From: DATGQT01 sp033720695
Lineage (GTDB): Bacteria > Bacteroidota > Rhodothermia > Rhodothermales > Rubricoccaceae
Direction of reading: 5' to 3'
NCBI GenBank assembly: GCA_033720695.1
Contig: JAWWCA010000106.1
Location: 1 to 12,453, forward strand
Length of the DNA: 12,453 nt
Shown in pieces: positions 1 through 7,035 of this stretch (within the stretch, counting starts at the first letter, position 1; every line of letters begins with the position of its first letter). Both the position numbers and the translations under genes were made by a program. The notes under the pieces were generated by a model. It searched no databases, was not told where the DNA came from, and saw nothing but the letters and a program-made list of their open reading frames with translations.

Positions 1-1012
1 ACGAGTTCTCGTCGCTGTGCTGGTAGTAGAGCTGGCGGTGCCCGATCTCGTGCGCCGTCAGCGTCACCGCCGTCCGGGCGTCGCCGCCGGCCGACCACAC
101 GCCGGAGCCGGTCCGGAAGTTGTCCACGACCTCGAGGCCGCCGAGGAACAGGGGCGACGGCGCGAACCCGTTGGCCACGAGGTAGACCTTGTCGGACCCG
201 AGCGAGGACGACCCGCTGGCCGTCGGCTGGAGGCACCGGCCCCCCCGCCCGACGTACGTCCCCACGCGGCACGGCCGGTTGGACCGGAACACCATCACGA
301 TGAGGTCGAAGAGGCCGTCGCGGGCGTCGTCGCCGAGGTCCTCCAGCGTGAGGTTCGTCCCGTTCCGGTAGCGGTCGAACACGAGATGCGCGTCGGGGAT
401 GGCCTCGACGAAGGCCTGGATCCCCGGCGAGGAGAGGATCTCGTGCGAGAGGCGGAGGCCGCCGTTGGCGAAGGGCTGGGGGTGGTCCCTGTACGTCGCG
501 CGGTCGTGCTGGGGGATGTAGACCTCGGGGTAGACGTAGCCGTGGAGCTCGAACCGGCCGCCGGAGTTGAGGTGGTAGTACTGGCTGAGTGAGCCCTCGG
601 CGTAGCCGCTCGGCGGGGTCCCCGGCGGCGCGAGCCACCCGTCGGCGGCGTACTGCGGGAGGCGGGGGCCCGCCTCGCCGGTGCTCCAGTAGACCGGCCA
701 CTCCGTCGCCTCGTCGTCGGTCCACGACGTGGCCTCGGGCACGTCCGGCCCCGAATGACAGACCGCGTCGTCGATCTGGGGGTGGAACATCCGGCCGTCC
801 TCCTCGACGACCCGCGTGCGGTCGTGGCAGTCCTCGAAGGCGTCGTCGCGGTGCTGGACGAAGAGGACGAGGGCGTTGAGGGTGCCGTGGTCGGGGAAGA
901 AGGGGTGGGTGCGGGCGGCGCCCTCCGCGCCCGTCTGGGCCGCCGCGAGGGGAGTGGCGAGGCCGAGGACCGCCACGCCGAGAGCGACGGCAGCAAGAGG
1001 TAGGAGGCGCAT
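1..1012 (-). CDS. Secreted M6-like zinc metalloprotease, C-terminus cut by window edge
   Basis: The first 337 residues of a larger protein are present; the rest lies beyond base 1. A clear signal peptide (MRLLPLAAVALGVAVLGLA, then TPLAAAQ) predicts export. A zinc-binding HEIGH motif lies at residues 321-325 inside LTAHEIGH, with E322 the presumed general base. Upstream blocks resemble M6 (immune inhibitor A-like) peptidases: GSLSQYYHLNSGG, where small beta-strands precede a conserved Y/S segment, and LGDDARDGLFDLIVMVF, which matches the D-x-D-G-x-x-D strand preceding the active site. The usual downstream metzincin-type G/H spacing is not kept (HRQLYYQH). The ATG at 1012 was chosen because it directly precedes the signal peptide; GGAG lies 7 nt upstream, the only SD-like site in the window. 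The acyltransferase gene ends 115 nt upstream on the same strand. A secreted, possibly T9SS-exported protease is likely, but the sorting domain would be in the missing part. Confidence 0.7.
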   Translation of the reverse strand, partial: MRLLPLAAVALGVAVLGLATPLAAAQTGAEGAARTHPFFPDHGTLNALVLFVQHRDDAFEDCHDRTRVVEEDGRMFHPQIDDAVCHSGPDVPEATSWTDDEATEWPVYWSTGEAGPRLPQYAADGWLAPPGTPPSGYAEGSLSQYYHLNSGGRFELHGYVYPEVYIPQHDRATYRDHPQPFANGGLRLSHEILSSPGIQAFVEAIPDAHLVFDRYRNGTNLTLEDLGDDARDGLFDLIVMVFRSNRPCRVGTYVGRGGRCLQPTASGSSSLGSDKVYLVANGFAPSPLFLGGLEVVDNFRTGSGVWSAGGDARTAVTLTAHEIGHRQLYYQHSDENS

Positions 1013-1065
1013 GGCGAGGCTCCAGGCGGCGAGCAAAGGGCGGGGTTCGTGGCGGGAGCGAGTCG

Positions 1066-1094
1066 AGCATAGGGAGGACGCCCCCGGGATGCAA
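1066..1094 (-). promoter_or_regulatory. Possible promoter for the metalloprotease gene
   Basis: Read on the minus strand, TTGCAT (1094-1089) and TATGCT (1071-1066) are separated by exactly 17 nt. Matches to the sigma-70 consensus are 3/6 and 4/6. It lies between the acyltransferase stop and the protease start and would give a leader of about 45-50 nt. A weak call, supported mainly by spacing and position in a GC-rich background. Confidence 0.25.
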
Positions 1095-1127
1095 GGCGGC
1101 TCCTCCCCCGGCTGCCCGGGTTGTCCG

Positions 1128-2609
1128 CTAGCCGTCGCCCGCCGCCACGCCGAGGTCGGTCACGTCGTCTGGGAGGTCGAGCCCCTCGCCGAGCGCGACG
1201 AACCGGTCGTGGAGATCGGCGCGCGTCCGCCGGAGCGCCGCCACCACGTCGCGGCGGCGGCGGTGCGCGAGCCGCGCCCGGACGGCCCGGGCCGTCTCCC
1301 GCGCGAGCGCGACGTAGTTGACGACGAGCACGCCGCTCGCGAACGCGAGGAGGGCGGCCACGAGCCCGGCGAGGAGCGGGAGGTCGGGGAGCGCCGGCAC
1401 GAGGGCGTGGAGACGGGGCCAGAGCAGCGCCGTCGCCACGCCCACGCCGAGCCAGGCGAGGGGGTAGAGCAGGAAGCCGACGAGGATCTTGACCGTGGCG
1501 ACGTCCTTCGGCGCCGTCGAGAAGCGGCGGGCCGCCGCCCGCATGAGGAGGTGCACGGGGCCGTTGACGACGTAGCCGACGAGGAGGAGCGGGGGCAGGA
1601 GGACGAAGACGGCGAGGGCGCGGAGCGTCAGCCCGGCGAGGGCGGCCAGCCCGCTCCGGCGGGGCGCGTCGTCGAGGTCGGCGTCCTCCAGGCGGAGGGC
1701 GCGGAGGAGGCGGTGGTAGCGCGTGAGGTCGGCCCGGAGCGGCTCGATCTCGTCGGCGTGCGTCTCGCGGCGGACCCGGTAGCCGTGCCAGACCTGGGCG
1801 AAGCCGAGGGCCCGCTCGGCGACGGAGTCGCGGTCGGGGCGGGCGCCCGTGCGGGCGGCGGCCTCGGCCCGGAGCAGCGTGCGCGCCCGGTGCATCAGCG
1901 TGTGGAGGTGCCAGTCGTCCGTGGCGCGGACGACGTGGACGAGGGCGTGCTCGATGGCGTCGGTGAGGCGGCGCGCGCGCTCGTGGGCCTCGTCGTCGGT
2001 CTCGCCTGGGTGGAGGAGGAGGTCGGGTGGGAGGTCGAGCGGCGGGTGGTAGGCGACGAGGACGTCGGAGAGGAAGAGGTCCTTCCGGTCGTAGTGGAGG
2101 CCGACGGGGACGATGGCGGGGCGCGGGCCCTCGTCCGCGAGCGCGGAGGCGCGGTGGAAGAGCCGGGCCGCGCCCGTCTTGAGCTCGGCCACGTGGGGGA
2201 GGTCGTGGCTCCGGCCCTCCGGGAAGAGGGCGGCGAACGAGCCCGCGGCGAGCTCGGCCGCGAGGGCGTCGAGGCTGCGGGCGTTGAGGGCGCGCCGGGC
2301 CTCGTCGGTCATCCCGGCCGTGTCCGAGGGGCGGTAGATGGGGACGGTGCCGAGCGCCCGGAAGAGGCGGCCGAGGAGGGGCCAGCGCAGGAGCCCGTCG
2401 CGCGCGCCGAAGACGATGCGGCCGGGGAAGGTGGCGAGGATCAGCGCCGGGTCGATGAGCCCGTTGGGGTGCCACGCCACGAGGAGCCCGCCGCGGTCGC
2501 GCGGGACGTGCTCGCGGCCCTCGACCGCCACTTCGCCGAAGAAGACGCGGACGACGAAGCGGACGAGCCCCACCAGGGCGCGGTACACGAAGGGTGGGCG
2601 GGCAGGCAT
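1128..2609 (-). CDS. PlsC-family glycerol-3-phosphate/lysophospholipid acyltransferase with C-terminal membrane domain
   Basis: 493 residues. The N-terminal ~220 form an LPLAT/PlsC acyltransferase domain: block I HPNGLID at 47-53 (catalytic H47, D53, HX5D spacing), block II GTVPIYRPSD at 87-96, block III FPEGRS at 129-134 and block IV AIVPVG at 165-170. The HX5D spacing, rather than the HX4D of canonical 1-acylglycerol-3-phosphate acyltransferases, resembles the bacterial/yeast Gpt2/Sct1-type G3P/DHAP acyltransferase group. Acyl transfer onto a glycerophosphate or lysophospholipid at the inner membrane is the likely role; the substrate cannot be told. An Arg/His-rich helical linker (about 205-310) leads to three or four hydrophobic segments (about 321-350, 373-397, 408-434), then an Arg-rich cytosolic tail. 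The longer minus-strand reading frame through this region is a shadow; this frame carries the motifs. Divergent from the gene at 2708, with 98 nt between starts. No Shine-Dalgarno. Confidence 0.88.
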   Translation of the reverse strand: MPARPPFVYRALVGLVRFVVRVFFGEVAVEGREHVPRDRGGLLVAWHPNGLIDPALILATFPGRIVFGARDGLLRWPLLGRLFRALGTVPIYRPSDTAGMTDEARRALNARSLDALAAELAAGSFAALFPEGRSHDLPHVAELKTGAARLFHRASALADEGPRPAIVPVGLHYDRKDLFLSDVLVAYHPPLDLPPDLLLHPGETDDEAHERARRLTDAIEHALVHVVRATDDWHLHTLMHRARTLLRAEAAARTGARPDRDSVAERALGFAQVWHGYRVRRETHADEIEPLRADLTRYHRLLRALRLEDADLDDAPRRSGLAALAGLTLRALAVFVLLPPLLLVGYVVNGPVHLLMRAAARRFSTAPKDVATVKILVGFLLYPLAWLGVGVATALLWPRLHALVPALPDLPLLAGLVAALLAFASGVLVVNYVALARETARAVRARLAHRRRRDVVAALRRTRADLHDRFVALGEGLDLPDDVTDLGVAAGDG

Positions 2610-2652
2610 GGGACACGAGGACGGGCGGTGCAGGATACACTGCCGCTCCGGC

Positions 2653-2681
2653 TTGACGCGTCGGCGCGGGGTGGGTATCTA
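2653..2681 (+). promoter_or_regulatory. Probable sigma-70-like promoter for the 2708-5181 gene cluster
   Basis: TTGACG (2653-2658, 5/6 to the -35 consensus) and TATCTA (2676-2681, 3/6 to -10) are separated by 17 nt. Transcription would start near 2688, about 20 nt before the ATG at 2708. The TATCTA box begins 32 nt upstream of the start codon. It sits in the divergent gap between the acyltransferase and endonuclease-fold genes. Confidence 0.45.
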
Positions 2682-2707
2682 GGGCCATCTCATTAATCAA
2701 CAGCGTC

Positions 2708-3514
2708 ATGGCTACCGTCTTTTCCTTCGCGTCCTGGAACGTCGAGCACTTCAAGAACGACCGGGCGCGGGCCGAGGAGAACATCGCGTTCCTCAGCGCC
2801 CAAGACCCCGACGTCTTCGCCGTCTACGAGGTGGAGGGGGGCGAGGTGTTCGCCCACTTCGTCGAGCTCATGCCGAGCCACAACATCTTCGTGACCGAGG
2901 ACCTCGGCGACATGGAGATCCTGATCGGGGTGCGCCGCTCGCTCGTCGCCTTCATCACGCAGCGGCACGAGCTCAAGAGCAAGCTGCCCACGCTCCGCCC
3001 CGGCGCCCTCGTCACGCTCACCATCGACGACGCGTTCTACTCCCTCCTCTTCGTCCACCTCAAGAGCGCCAGCGACCCCCGCTCGTGCGGCCTCCGCGAC
3101 GACATGATCGGGCACGTCCTCGGCCTCAAGCGCGCCCTCGACAACGCGGTCGACGGCAGCGCCAACTTCATCGCCGTGGGCGACTTCAACACCATGGGGA
3201 TGAACCTCACGTACTCGGACAAGGACCTCTCTGGCGCCGAGGAGATCGAGCGCTACCGCCGCCGCTTCGACCGCAAGGGGATGCGACTGCTCTCGAAGAG
3301 CGCCGACGCGACGTGGTGGAACGGGCCCGGCAGCTCCTACGACCCCAGCGACCTCGACCACGTGTTCGCTTCGGACCACCTCCAGTTCGCGCCCTTCGGC
3401 GGGGCCGAGGTCGCCGTGCGCGGCTGGCCCGAGGAGGGGACCGACGCGCAGAAGGGGGACTGGATCGAGCGCCACTCGGACCACGCGCTGCTCTACGGCG
3501 AGGTCGTCGCCTAG
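2708..3514 (+). CDS. Endonuclease/exonuclease/phosphatase (EEP) fold hydrolase
   Basis: 268 residues, a stand-alone EEP domain (DNase I/AP-endonuclease-like fold) with the full Mg2+-dependent phosphoesterase set: N11 in SWNVEHF, the metal-binding Glu in YEVEG (E41), H117 in FVHLKS, D159/N161 in GDFNTMG, D217/H218 in SDLDHVF, and the catalytic C-terminal SDH at 257-259. No signal peptide or membrane segment, so a cytosolic enzyme is expected. The family cleaves phosphodiester or phosphomonoester bonds in nucleic acids, lipids or small molecules, and the substrate cannot be read from sequence. The start at 2708 follows a good promoter and has no Shine-Dalgarno. It is first in a plus-strand run: the methyltransferase begins 11 nt after its stop and the nitrilase-like gene 3 nt after that, so co-transcription is likely. 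Confidence 0.85.
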   Translation: MATVFSFASWNVEHFKNDRARAEENIAFLSAQDPDVFAVYEVEGGEVFAHFVELMPSHNIFVTEDLGDMEILIGVRRSLVAFITQRHELKSKLPTLRPGALVTLTIDDAFYSLLFVHLKSASDPRSCGLRDDMIGHVLGLKRALDNAVDGSANFIAVGDFNTMGMNLTYSDKDLSGAEEIERYRRRFDRKGMRLLSKSADATWWNGPGSSYDPSDLDHVFASDHLQFAPFGGAEVAVRGWPEEGTDAQKGDWIERHSDHALLYGEVVA

Positions 3515-3525
3515 CCCGCGCCGCC

Positions 3526-4356
3526 ATGCCGCCCGCGTCCGACCCGCTCTCCGACGTGATCGCGCACTACGCCGCCGCGGACGAGCCGGCGCGCCTCCAG
3601 CGGGGCGCCTCCCAGCTCGAAGCGGCGCGGACCCGCGAGCTCATCCGCCGCCACGCGCCGCCGGCCCCGGCCACGGTGCTCGACGTCGGCGGCGGCGGCG
3701 GCGCGTACGCCTTCTGGCTGGCGTCGCTGGGCTACGCGGTGCACCTCGTGGACCTCGTGCCCCGGCACGTGGCGCACGCCGAGCGGGTGAACGCGGCGGC
3801 GGCGGCGCCCCTCGCCAGCCTCGCCGTCGGCGACGCGCGGCGGCTGGACCGGGGCGACGCCTCGGCCGAGGTCGTGCTCCTGCTGGGGCCGCTCTACCAC
3901 CTCCCCGAGGCCGCCGGCCGCGCGGCGGCGCTCGCCGAGGCGGCCCGCGTCCTCCGGCCCGGCGGGTGGCTCTTCGCCGCCGCCATCTCGCGGTTCGCCT
4001 CCGCCCTCGACGGCCTCGCCCGCGACCTCTTCGCCGACCCCGCCTTCGGGCCCATCGTGGCGCGCGACCTCGCGACCGGCGAGCACCGCAACGACGCCGG
4101 CCACCCCGACTACTTCACGACCGCCTACTTCCACCGACCCGACGAGCTCGCCGCCGAGGTCGCCACGGCCGGGCTCGCCGAAGGGGAGGTGTTCGGGATC
4201 GAAGGGCCCGGCTGGCTGTTCGACGATTTCGAGGCGCGCTGGGCCAACGAGCGCCGCCGCGCCGACCTCCTGCGCGTCGCCCAGGCCCTCGAGGCAGAAC
4301 CCTCCATCCGGGGCGCCAGCGCACACCTCCTCGCCGTCGCCCGCAAGCCGTCGTGA
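3526..4356 (+). CDS. Class I SAM-dependent methyltransferase
   Basis: 276 residues from the ATG at 3526. Upstream in-frame sequence lies inside the preceding gene, so this first ATG after its stop was chosen. Rossmann-fold motifs: motif I VLDVGGGGGAYAFWLA (51-66) binds SAM; D76 in VHLVDLVP is the likely acidic residue contacting ribose; GDARRL (102-107) contacts adenine; VVLLLGPLYHL (116-126) is strand 4; and ARVLRPGGWLFAA (140-152) is the motif III region. The LLGPLYHL signature marks a common group of small bacterial methyltransferases whose acceptors are mostly unknown. The C-terminal half (about 155-276) carries FTTAYFHRPDELAAEV and GPGWLFDDF, a probable substrate-recognition region. Tightly packed: 11 nt after the EEP gene and 3 nt before the nitrilase-like gene. 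No Shine-Dalgarno. Confidence 0.88.
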   Translation: MPPASDPLSDVIAHYAAADEPARLQRGASQLEAARTRELIRRHAPPAPATVLDVGGGGGAYAFWLASLGYAVHLVDLVPRHVAHAERVNAAAAAPLASLAVGDARRLDRGDASAEVVLLLGPLYHLPEAAGRAAALAEAARVLRPGGWLFAAAISRFASALDGLARDLFADPAFGPIVARDLATGEHRNDAGHPDYFTTAYFHRPDELAAEVATAGLAEGEVFGIEGPGWLFDDFEARWANERRRADLLRVAQALEAEPSIRGASAHLLAVARKPS

Positions 4357-4359
4357 CGC

Positions 4360-5181
4360 ATGCGCCTCGCCCTCGTCCAGCAGCCCGCCACCGGCGACCG
4401 CGACGCCAACCGGCAGCGCGGCCTCGCCGCCGTGCAGGAGGCCGCCTCGCGCGGGGCGGACCTCGTCGCGTTTGCCGAGCTGGCGTTCGAGCCGTTCTAC
4501 CCGCAGCGCCACGCCACACCCGAGACGCTCGCCCGCGCCGAGCCCATCCCGGGCCCCACGACCGACGCCTTCGCGGCGCTGGCCCGAGACCTCGGCGTCG
4601 TGATCGTCCTCAACCTGTTCGAGCGCGACGGGGGCCGGACCTTCGACAGCTCGCCGGTGATCGACGCCGACGGGCGTCTCCTCGGCGTCACCCGGATGGT
4701 CCACATCACCGACTACGAGGGCTTCCACGAGCGGGACTACTACGCCCCCGGCGACGGGGGCGCGCCGGTCTACGACACCGCCGCCGGCCGCCTCGGCGTG
4801 GCGATCTGCTACGACCGCCACTTCCCGGAGTACATGCGGAGCCTCGCCCTCGACGGCGCCGACCTCGTCGTCGTGCCGCAGGCCGGGACGGTGGGGGAGT
4901 GGCCCGACGGGCTCTACGAGGCCGAGCTCCAGGTGGCCGCCTTCCAGAACGGCTACTTCGCGGCGCTCGTCAACCGCGTGGGCCCGGAGGAGCGGCTGCA
5001 CTTCGCGGGGGAGTCGTTCGTCTGCGCACCTGACGGCCGTGTCATCGCGCGCGCGGGGAGCGGCACCGAGGAGGTCCTCATCGCGGACCTCGACCTCGAC
5101 GAGGCGGCTCGCTCGCACGCGCGGCGGCTGTTCCTCCGCGACCGCCGCCCCGCGCTCTACCCGGCCTGGCTCGGCCGCTAG
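4360..5181 (+). CDS. Nitrilase-superfamily carbon-nitrogen hydrolase, catalytic Lys replaced by Met
   Basis: 273 residues, the usual length for the family (amidases, N-carbamoylputrescine amidase, beta-ureidopropionase). Catalytic Glu is E40 in FAELAF and the nucleophile is C150 in AICYDRHFPEY; the conserved second Glu is E124 in GFHERDYYAPGD. The third triad position, Lys in the usual (Y)RKxHIPD segment, aligns to M113 in GVTRMVHITD (codon ATG at 4696-4698). The remaining fold is intact, including VVPQAGT and the C-terminal ADLDLD strand. The closest-looking family is N-carbamoylputrescine amidase/omega-amidase-like, but the Lys loss makes activity uncertain. Starts 3 nt after the methyltransferase stop, so translation is probably coupled. 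Its TAG stop shares CTAG (5178-5181) with the convergent membrane protein gene. Confidence 0.85.
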   Translation: MRLALVQQPATGDRDANRQRGLAAVQEAASRGADLVAFAELAFEPFYPQRHATPETLARAEPIPGPTTDAFAALARDLGVVIVLNLFERDGGRTFDSSPVIDADGRLLGVTRMVHITDYEGFHERDYYAPGDGGAPVYDTAAGRLGVAICYDRHFPEYMRSLALDGADLVVVPQAGTVGEWPDGLYEAELQVAAFQNGYFAALVNRVGPEERLHFAGESFVCAPDGRVIARAGSGTEEVLIADLDLDEAARSHARRLFLRDRRPALYPAWLGR

Positions 5182-6368
5182 TCGTCCTCGACGGGGCTCT
5201 CCAGCGGCGTGCCGTCGCGGAGGTGCTCCTCGGTGAACAGCTCGGCCCCGCCGTCCTCCTCGATCTCCGGCTCCTCGTCCTCCGGGTCGTCGTCGGGCGC
5301 AGGCGGGCGCGGCCAGCTCTCCTCGTGCGTCACGACGTCCACGAGGGCCTTGAGGAGCCCGATCACGAGCGGGCCGAGCACGATGCCCGGCACGCCGAAC
5401 GTGTAGACGCCCGCGATGAGGCCGAGGAACATCCAGTAGAAGTTGAGCACGCGCGAGCGCTTGGCCGCCATCTTGGGGCGGAGGATGAGCGAGATCACGA
5501 TCGTGCTCCCCACGAACCCGAGCACGACGAGGGCGATCGCCTGGAGCGGGGCGTCTTGGAACACGAGGAGGTAGCCGGCGGCCGGGAGGTACACGCTCCA
5601 CGTGCCCACGACGGGGAAGAACCCGATCACGAACGTGATGATCGCGAGCGTGAACGGGATCGGCACGCCGAACGCGACGAGCAGGACCAGCATCATCAGC
5701 GCCTTGAGCGACTGCGAGACGACGGTCGCGTAGATGGCGCCGTAGAGCACCCCCTCGGCGTGCGTCTCCAGGCGCGTCGTGAGGTCGGCGTAGTGGGGCG
5801 GCACGCGGTCACGCATCCACCCGATGATGGCCTCGGCCTCGGTGAGGACGTAGAAGGCCGTAAAGAGGAACACCGAGCCCGCCACGGTGAGGGCGCCCAG
5901 CGCGCTCTGGACGCCCTCGGGCACGCCCGTGCCGTACTCCGCCGCGCGCACCAGTGCGCCCTCGACCGCCGCGAGGCTGGGGGTGCCGAAGGGGAGGCCG
6001 GCGAGCGTGGCCTGGATCTGCGCGGCGATGTCGCTCGCGTTCTCGCTGAGGTAGACCGCCGCGTCGCGGATCTCCAGGTAGCCGTAGACGAGCATGGCGA
6101 TCGCCGGCACGAGGAGTCCCACGAGCGTCAGGATCGCAGCGGGGGCCTTGTGGCCGAAGCGCTCGGCGAGCCAGCGGTACACCGGCCGCAGGTAGATCCC
6201 GATCACCACGCCCAGGAACGCGGCGATCAGCACGCGCCACACCATCGCGAGGAAGAGGACCACCACGACCACGAGCAGGAGCGTCGTGATGATGGCGCGG
6301 CGGAGGTGGCGGAGGGGGACGTCGGCGAGCCGCGTCGTGGACCGGGCCTTCGTGGGAGAGGGGGGCAT
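5178..6368 (-). CDS. AI-2E family transporter (PerM/TqsA-like) membrane protein
   Basis: 396 residues. Hydrophobic segments lie at about 24-45, 46-60, 77-97, 158-176, 222-248, 249-271, 278-297 and 309-345, the layout of the AI-2E exporter/PerM family. Typical motifs are GFFPVVGTWSVYLPAA (249-264), LILRPKM (294-300) and FGVPGIVLGPLVIGLLKAL (324-342). A hydrophilic stretch between 100 and 155 is the usual large extracytoplasmic region. The last ~48 residues form a strongly acidic, Pro-rich cytosolic tail (DDDPEDEEPEIEEDGG), which varies between members. The family includes autoinducer-2 exporters and Na+/H+ antiporters; the substrate cannot be assigned here, and no quorum-sensing genes are nearby. 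Start ATG at 6368; no Shine-Dalgarno. Its stop overlaps the nitrilase-like stop by 4 nt, leaving no room for a conventional terminator between them. Confidence 0.9.
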   Translation of the reverse strand: MPPSPTKARSTTRLADVPLRHLRRAIITTLLLVVVVVLFLAMVWRVLIAAFLGVVIGIYLRPVYRWLAERFGHKAPAAILTLVGLLVPAIAMLVYGYLEIRDAAVYLSENASDIAAQIQATLAGLPFGTPSLAAVEGALVRAAEYGTGVPEGVQSALGALTVAGSVFLFTAFYVLTEAEAIIGWMRDRVPPHYADLTTRLETHAEGVLYGAIYATVVSQSLKALMMLVLLVAFGVPIPFTLAIITFVIGFFPVVGTWSVYLPAAGYLLVFQDAPLQAIALVVLGFVGSTIVISLILRPKMAAKRSRVLNFYWMFLGLIAGVYTFGVPGIVLGPLVIGLLKALVDVVTHEESWPRPPAPDDDPEDEEPEIEEDGGAELFTEEHLRDGTPLESPVEDD

Positions 6369-6517
6369 CGCGGGGGAGGTGAACGGCGGAGTCTACGCCT
6401 CAGACGGCGCGGTGATGCTCAGCCGAGCCCCGATTCTCGAAATGGCGGGGGAGCGCGGACAGGGCGCGGTGCGGTCGGCACCGAGAGATCGGCCCCCACC
6501 AACGGAACCCGACCGGC

Positions 6518-6546
6518 TTGTCCGGCGCCGTCCGAGACCGTAGCAT
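6518..6546 (+). promoter_or_regulatory. Probable sigma-70-like promoter for the DUF1569 gene
   Basis: TTGTCC (6518-6523, 4/6 to consensus) and TAGCAT (6541-6546, 4/6) are separated by 17 nt. Start of transcription near 6553 would leave a leader of about 30 nt before the ATG at 6584. The TTG at 6518 could formally extend the downstream reading frame, but its role as a -35 box and the lack of family similarity before 6584 argue against that. Confidence 0.4.
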
Positions 6547-6583
6547 GGACGGGACGCCGCACGGGTCTTCATCTCGCTCCCTC

Positions 6584-7030
6584 ATGCCCACCGTCTTCGA
6601 CCCCGCCGCCCGCAGCGACCTCCTCCGGCGCCTCGACACGGTGCGGCCCGACAGCCCTCGTCGGTGGGGCACGATGTCGGCCGCCCAGATGATGGCGCAC
6701 GTCGGCGACCAACTGGGCGTCGGGCTCGGGGAGGTGGCGGCGCCGCCGCCGAGCGGTCCGCTCCGCTTCTTCCCGATCAACGCGGTCGTGATCCGCTGGG
6801 TACCGTGGCCACACGGGCGCACGCCCACCCACCCGGTGTTCCGCTCCTCGTCGCCTGAGGGCTTCGAGGCCAACCGGGCACGCGTCCGTGCGCACCTCGC
6901 GGCGTTCGCCGACCGAGGGCCGGCCGGCGCGTTCTCGCCCCACCCCACCTTCGGGGCGCTCTCGGCGAGACTCTGGGGGCACCTCGCCCACCGCCACACC
7001 GACCACCACCTCCGGCAGTTCGGCGCGTAG
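6584..7030 (+). CDS. DUF1569 family protein (DinB/YfiT-like four-helix bundle)
   Basis: 148 residues from the ATG at 6584. The N-terminal RWGTMSAAQMMAHVGDQL (27-44) and the C-terminal LWGHLAHRHTDHHLRQFG (130-147) are the hallmark ends of DUF1569, a DinB-like metal-binding helical bundle. H39 plus H138 and H142 (or H141) could form the metal site. DinB-like relatives include thiol S-transferases and damage-induced proteins, but DUF1569 itself has no established reaction, so none is assigned. No signal peptide, so presumably cytosolic. Transcribed divergently from the AI-2E family gene across a 215-bp gap containing the promoter at 6518-6546. No Shine-Dalgarno (leader reads CTTCATCTCGCTCCCTC). 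The next intact gene begins 183 nt downstream. Confidence 0.8.
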   Translation: MPTVFDPAARSDLLRRLDTVRPDSPRRWGTMSAAQMMAHVGDQLGVGLGEVAAPPPSGPLRFFPINAVVIRWVPWPHGRTPTHPVFRSSSPEGFEANRARVRAHLAAFADRGPAGAFSPHPTFGALSARLWGHLAHRHTDHHLRQFGA

Positions 7031-7035
7031 GGCTA

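Noticed and set aside
1096..1130. Hairpin CCCGG-GCAG-CCGGG after the acyltransferase stop as a terminator
   Set aside because: Stem of only 5 bp and no T-tract; not distinguishable from chance at this G+C.
816..2696. Long plus-strand open frame (626 codons) opposite the protease and acyltransferase genes
   Set aside because: Composition is Glu/Arg/Gly/Val-rich with no domain-like pattern, and it is exactly antisense to two genes with clear motifs. Such long antisense frames are expected at this G+C.
295..2784. 829-codon minus-strand frame spanning the protease and acyltransferase region
   Set aside because: Its Pro/Arg-rich translation is out of frame with both motif-bearing genes and crosses their boundary.
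3511..5601. Minus-strand open frame of 696 codons opposite the methyltransferase and nitrilase-like genes
   Set aside because: Low-complexity Val/Gly/Glu/Arg translation without motifs; the plus strand carries well-defined enzymes over the same bases.
5178..6368. Evidence for a quorum-sensing locus around the AI-2E family gene
   Set aside because: No LuxS, Lsr or sensor kinase genes nearby; the family name alone does not imply autoinducer transport.
5223..6692. Plus-strand open frame of 489 codons opposite the AI-2E family gene
   Set aside because: His/Glu/Asp/Arg-rich shadow of a membrane protein; no recognisable fold or start context.
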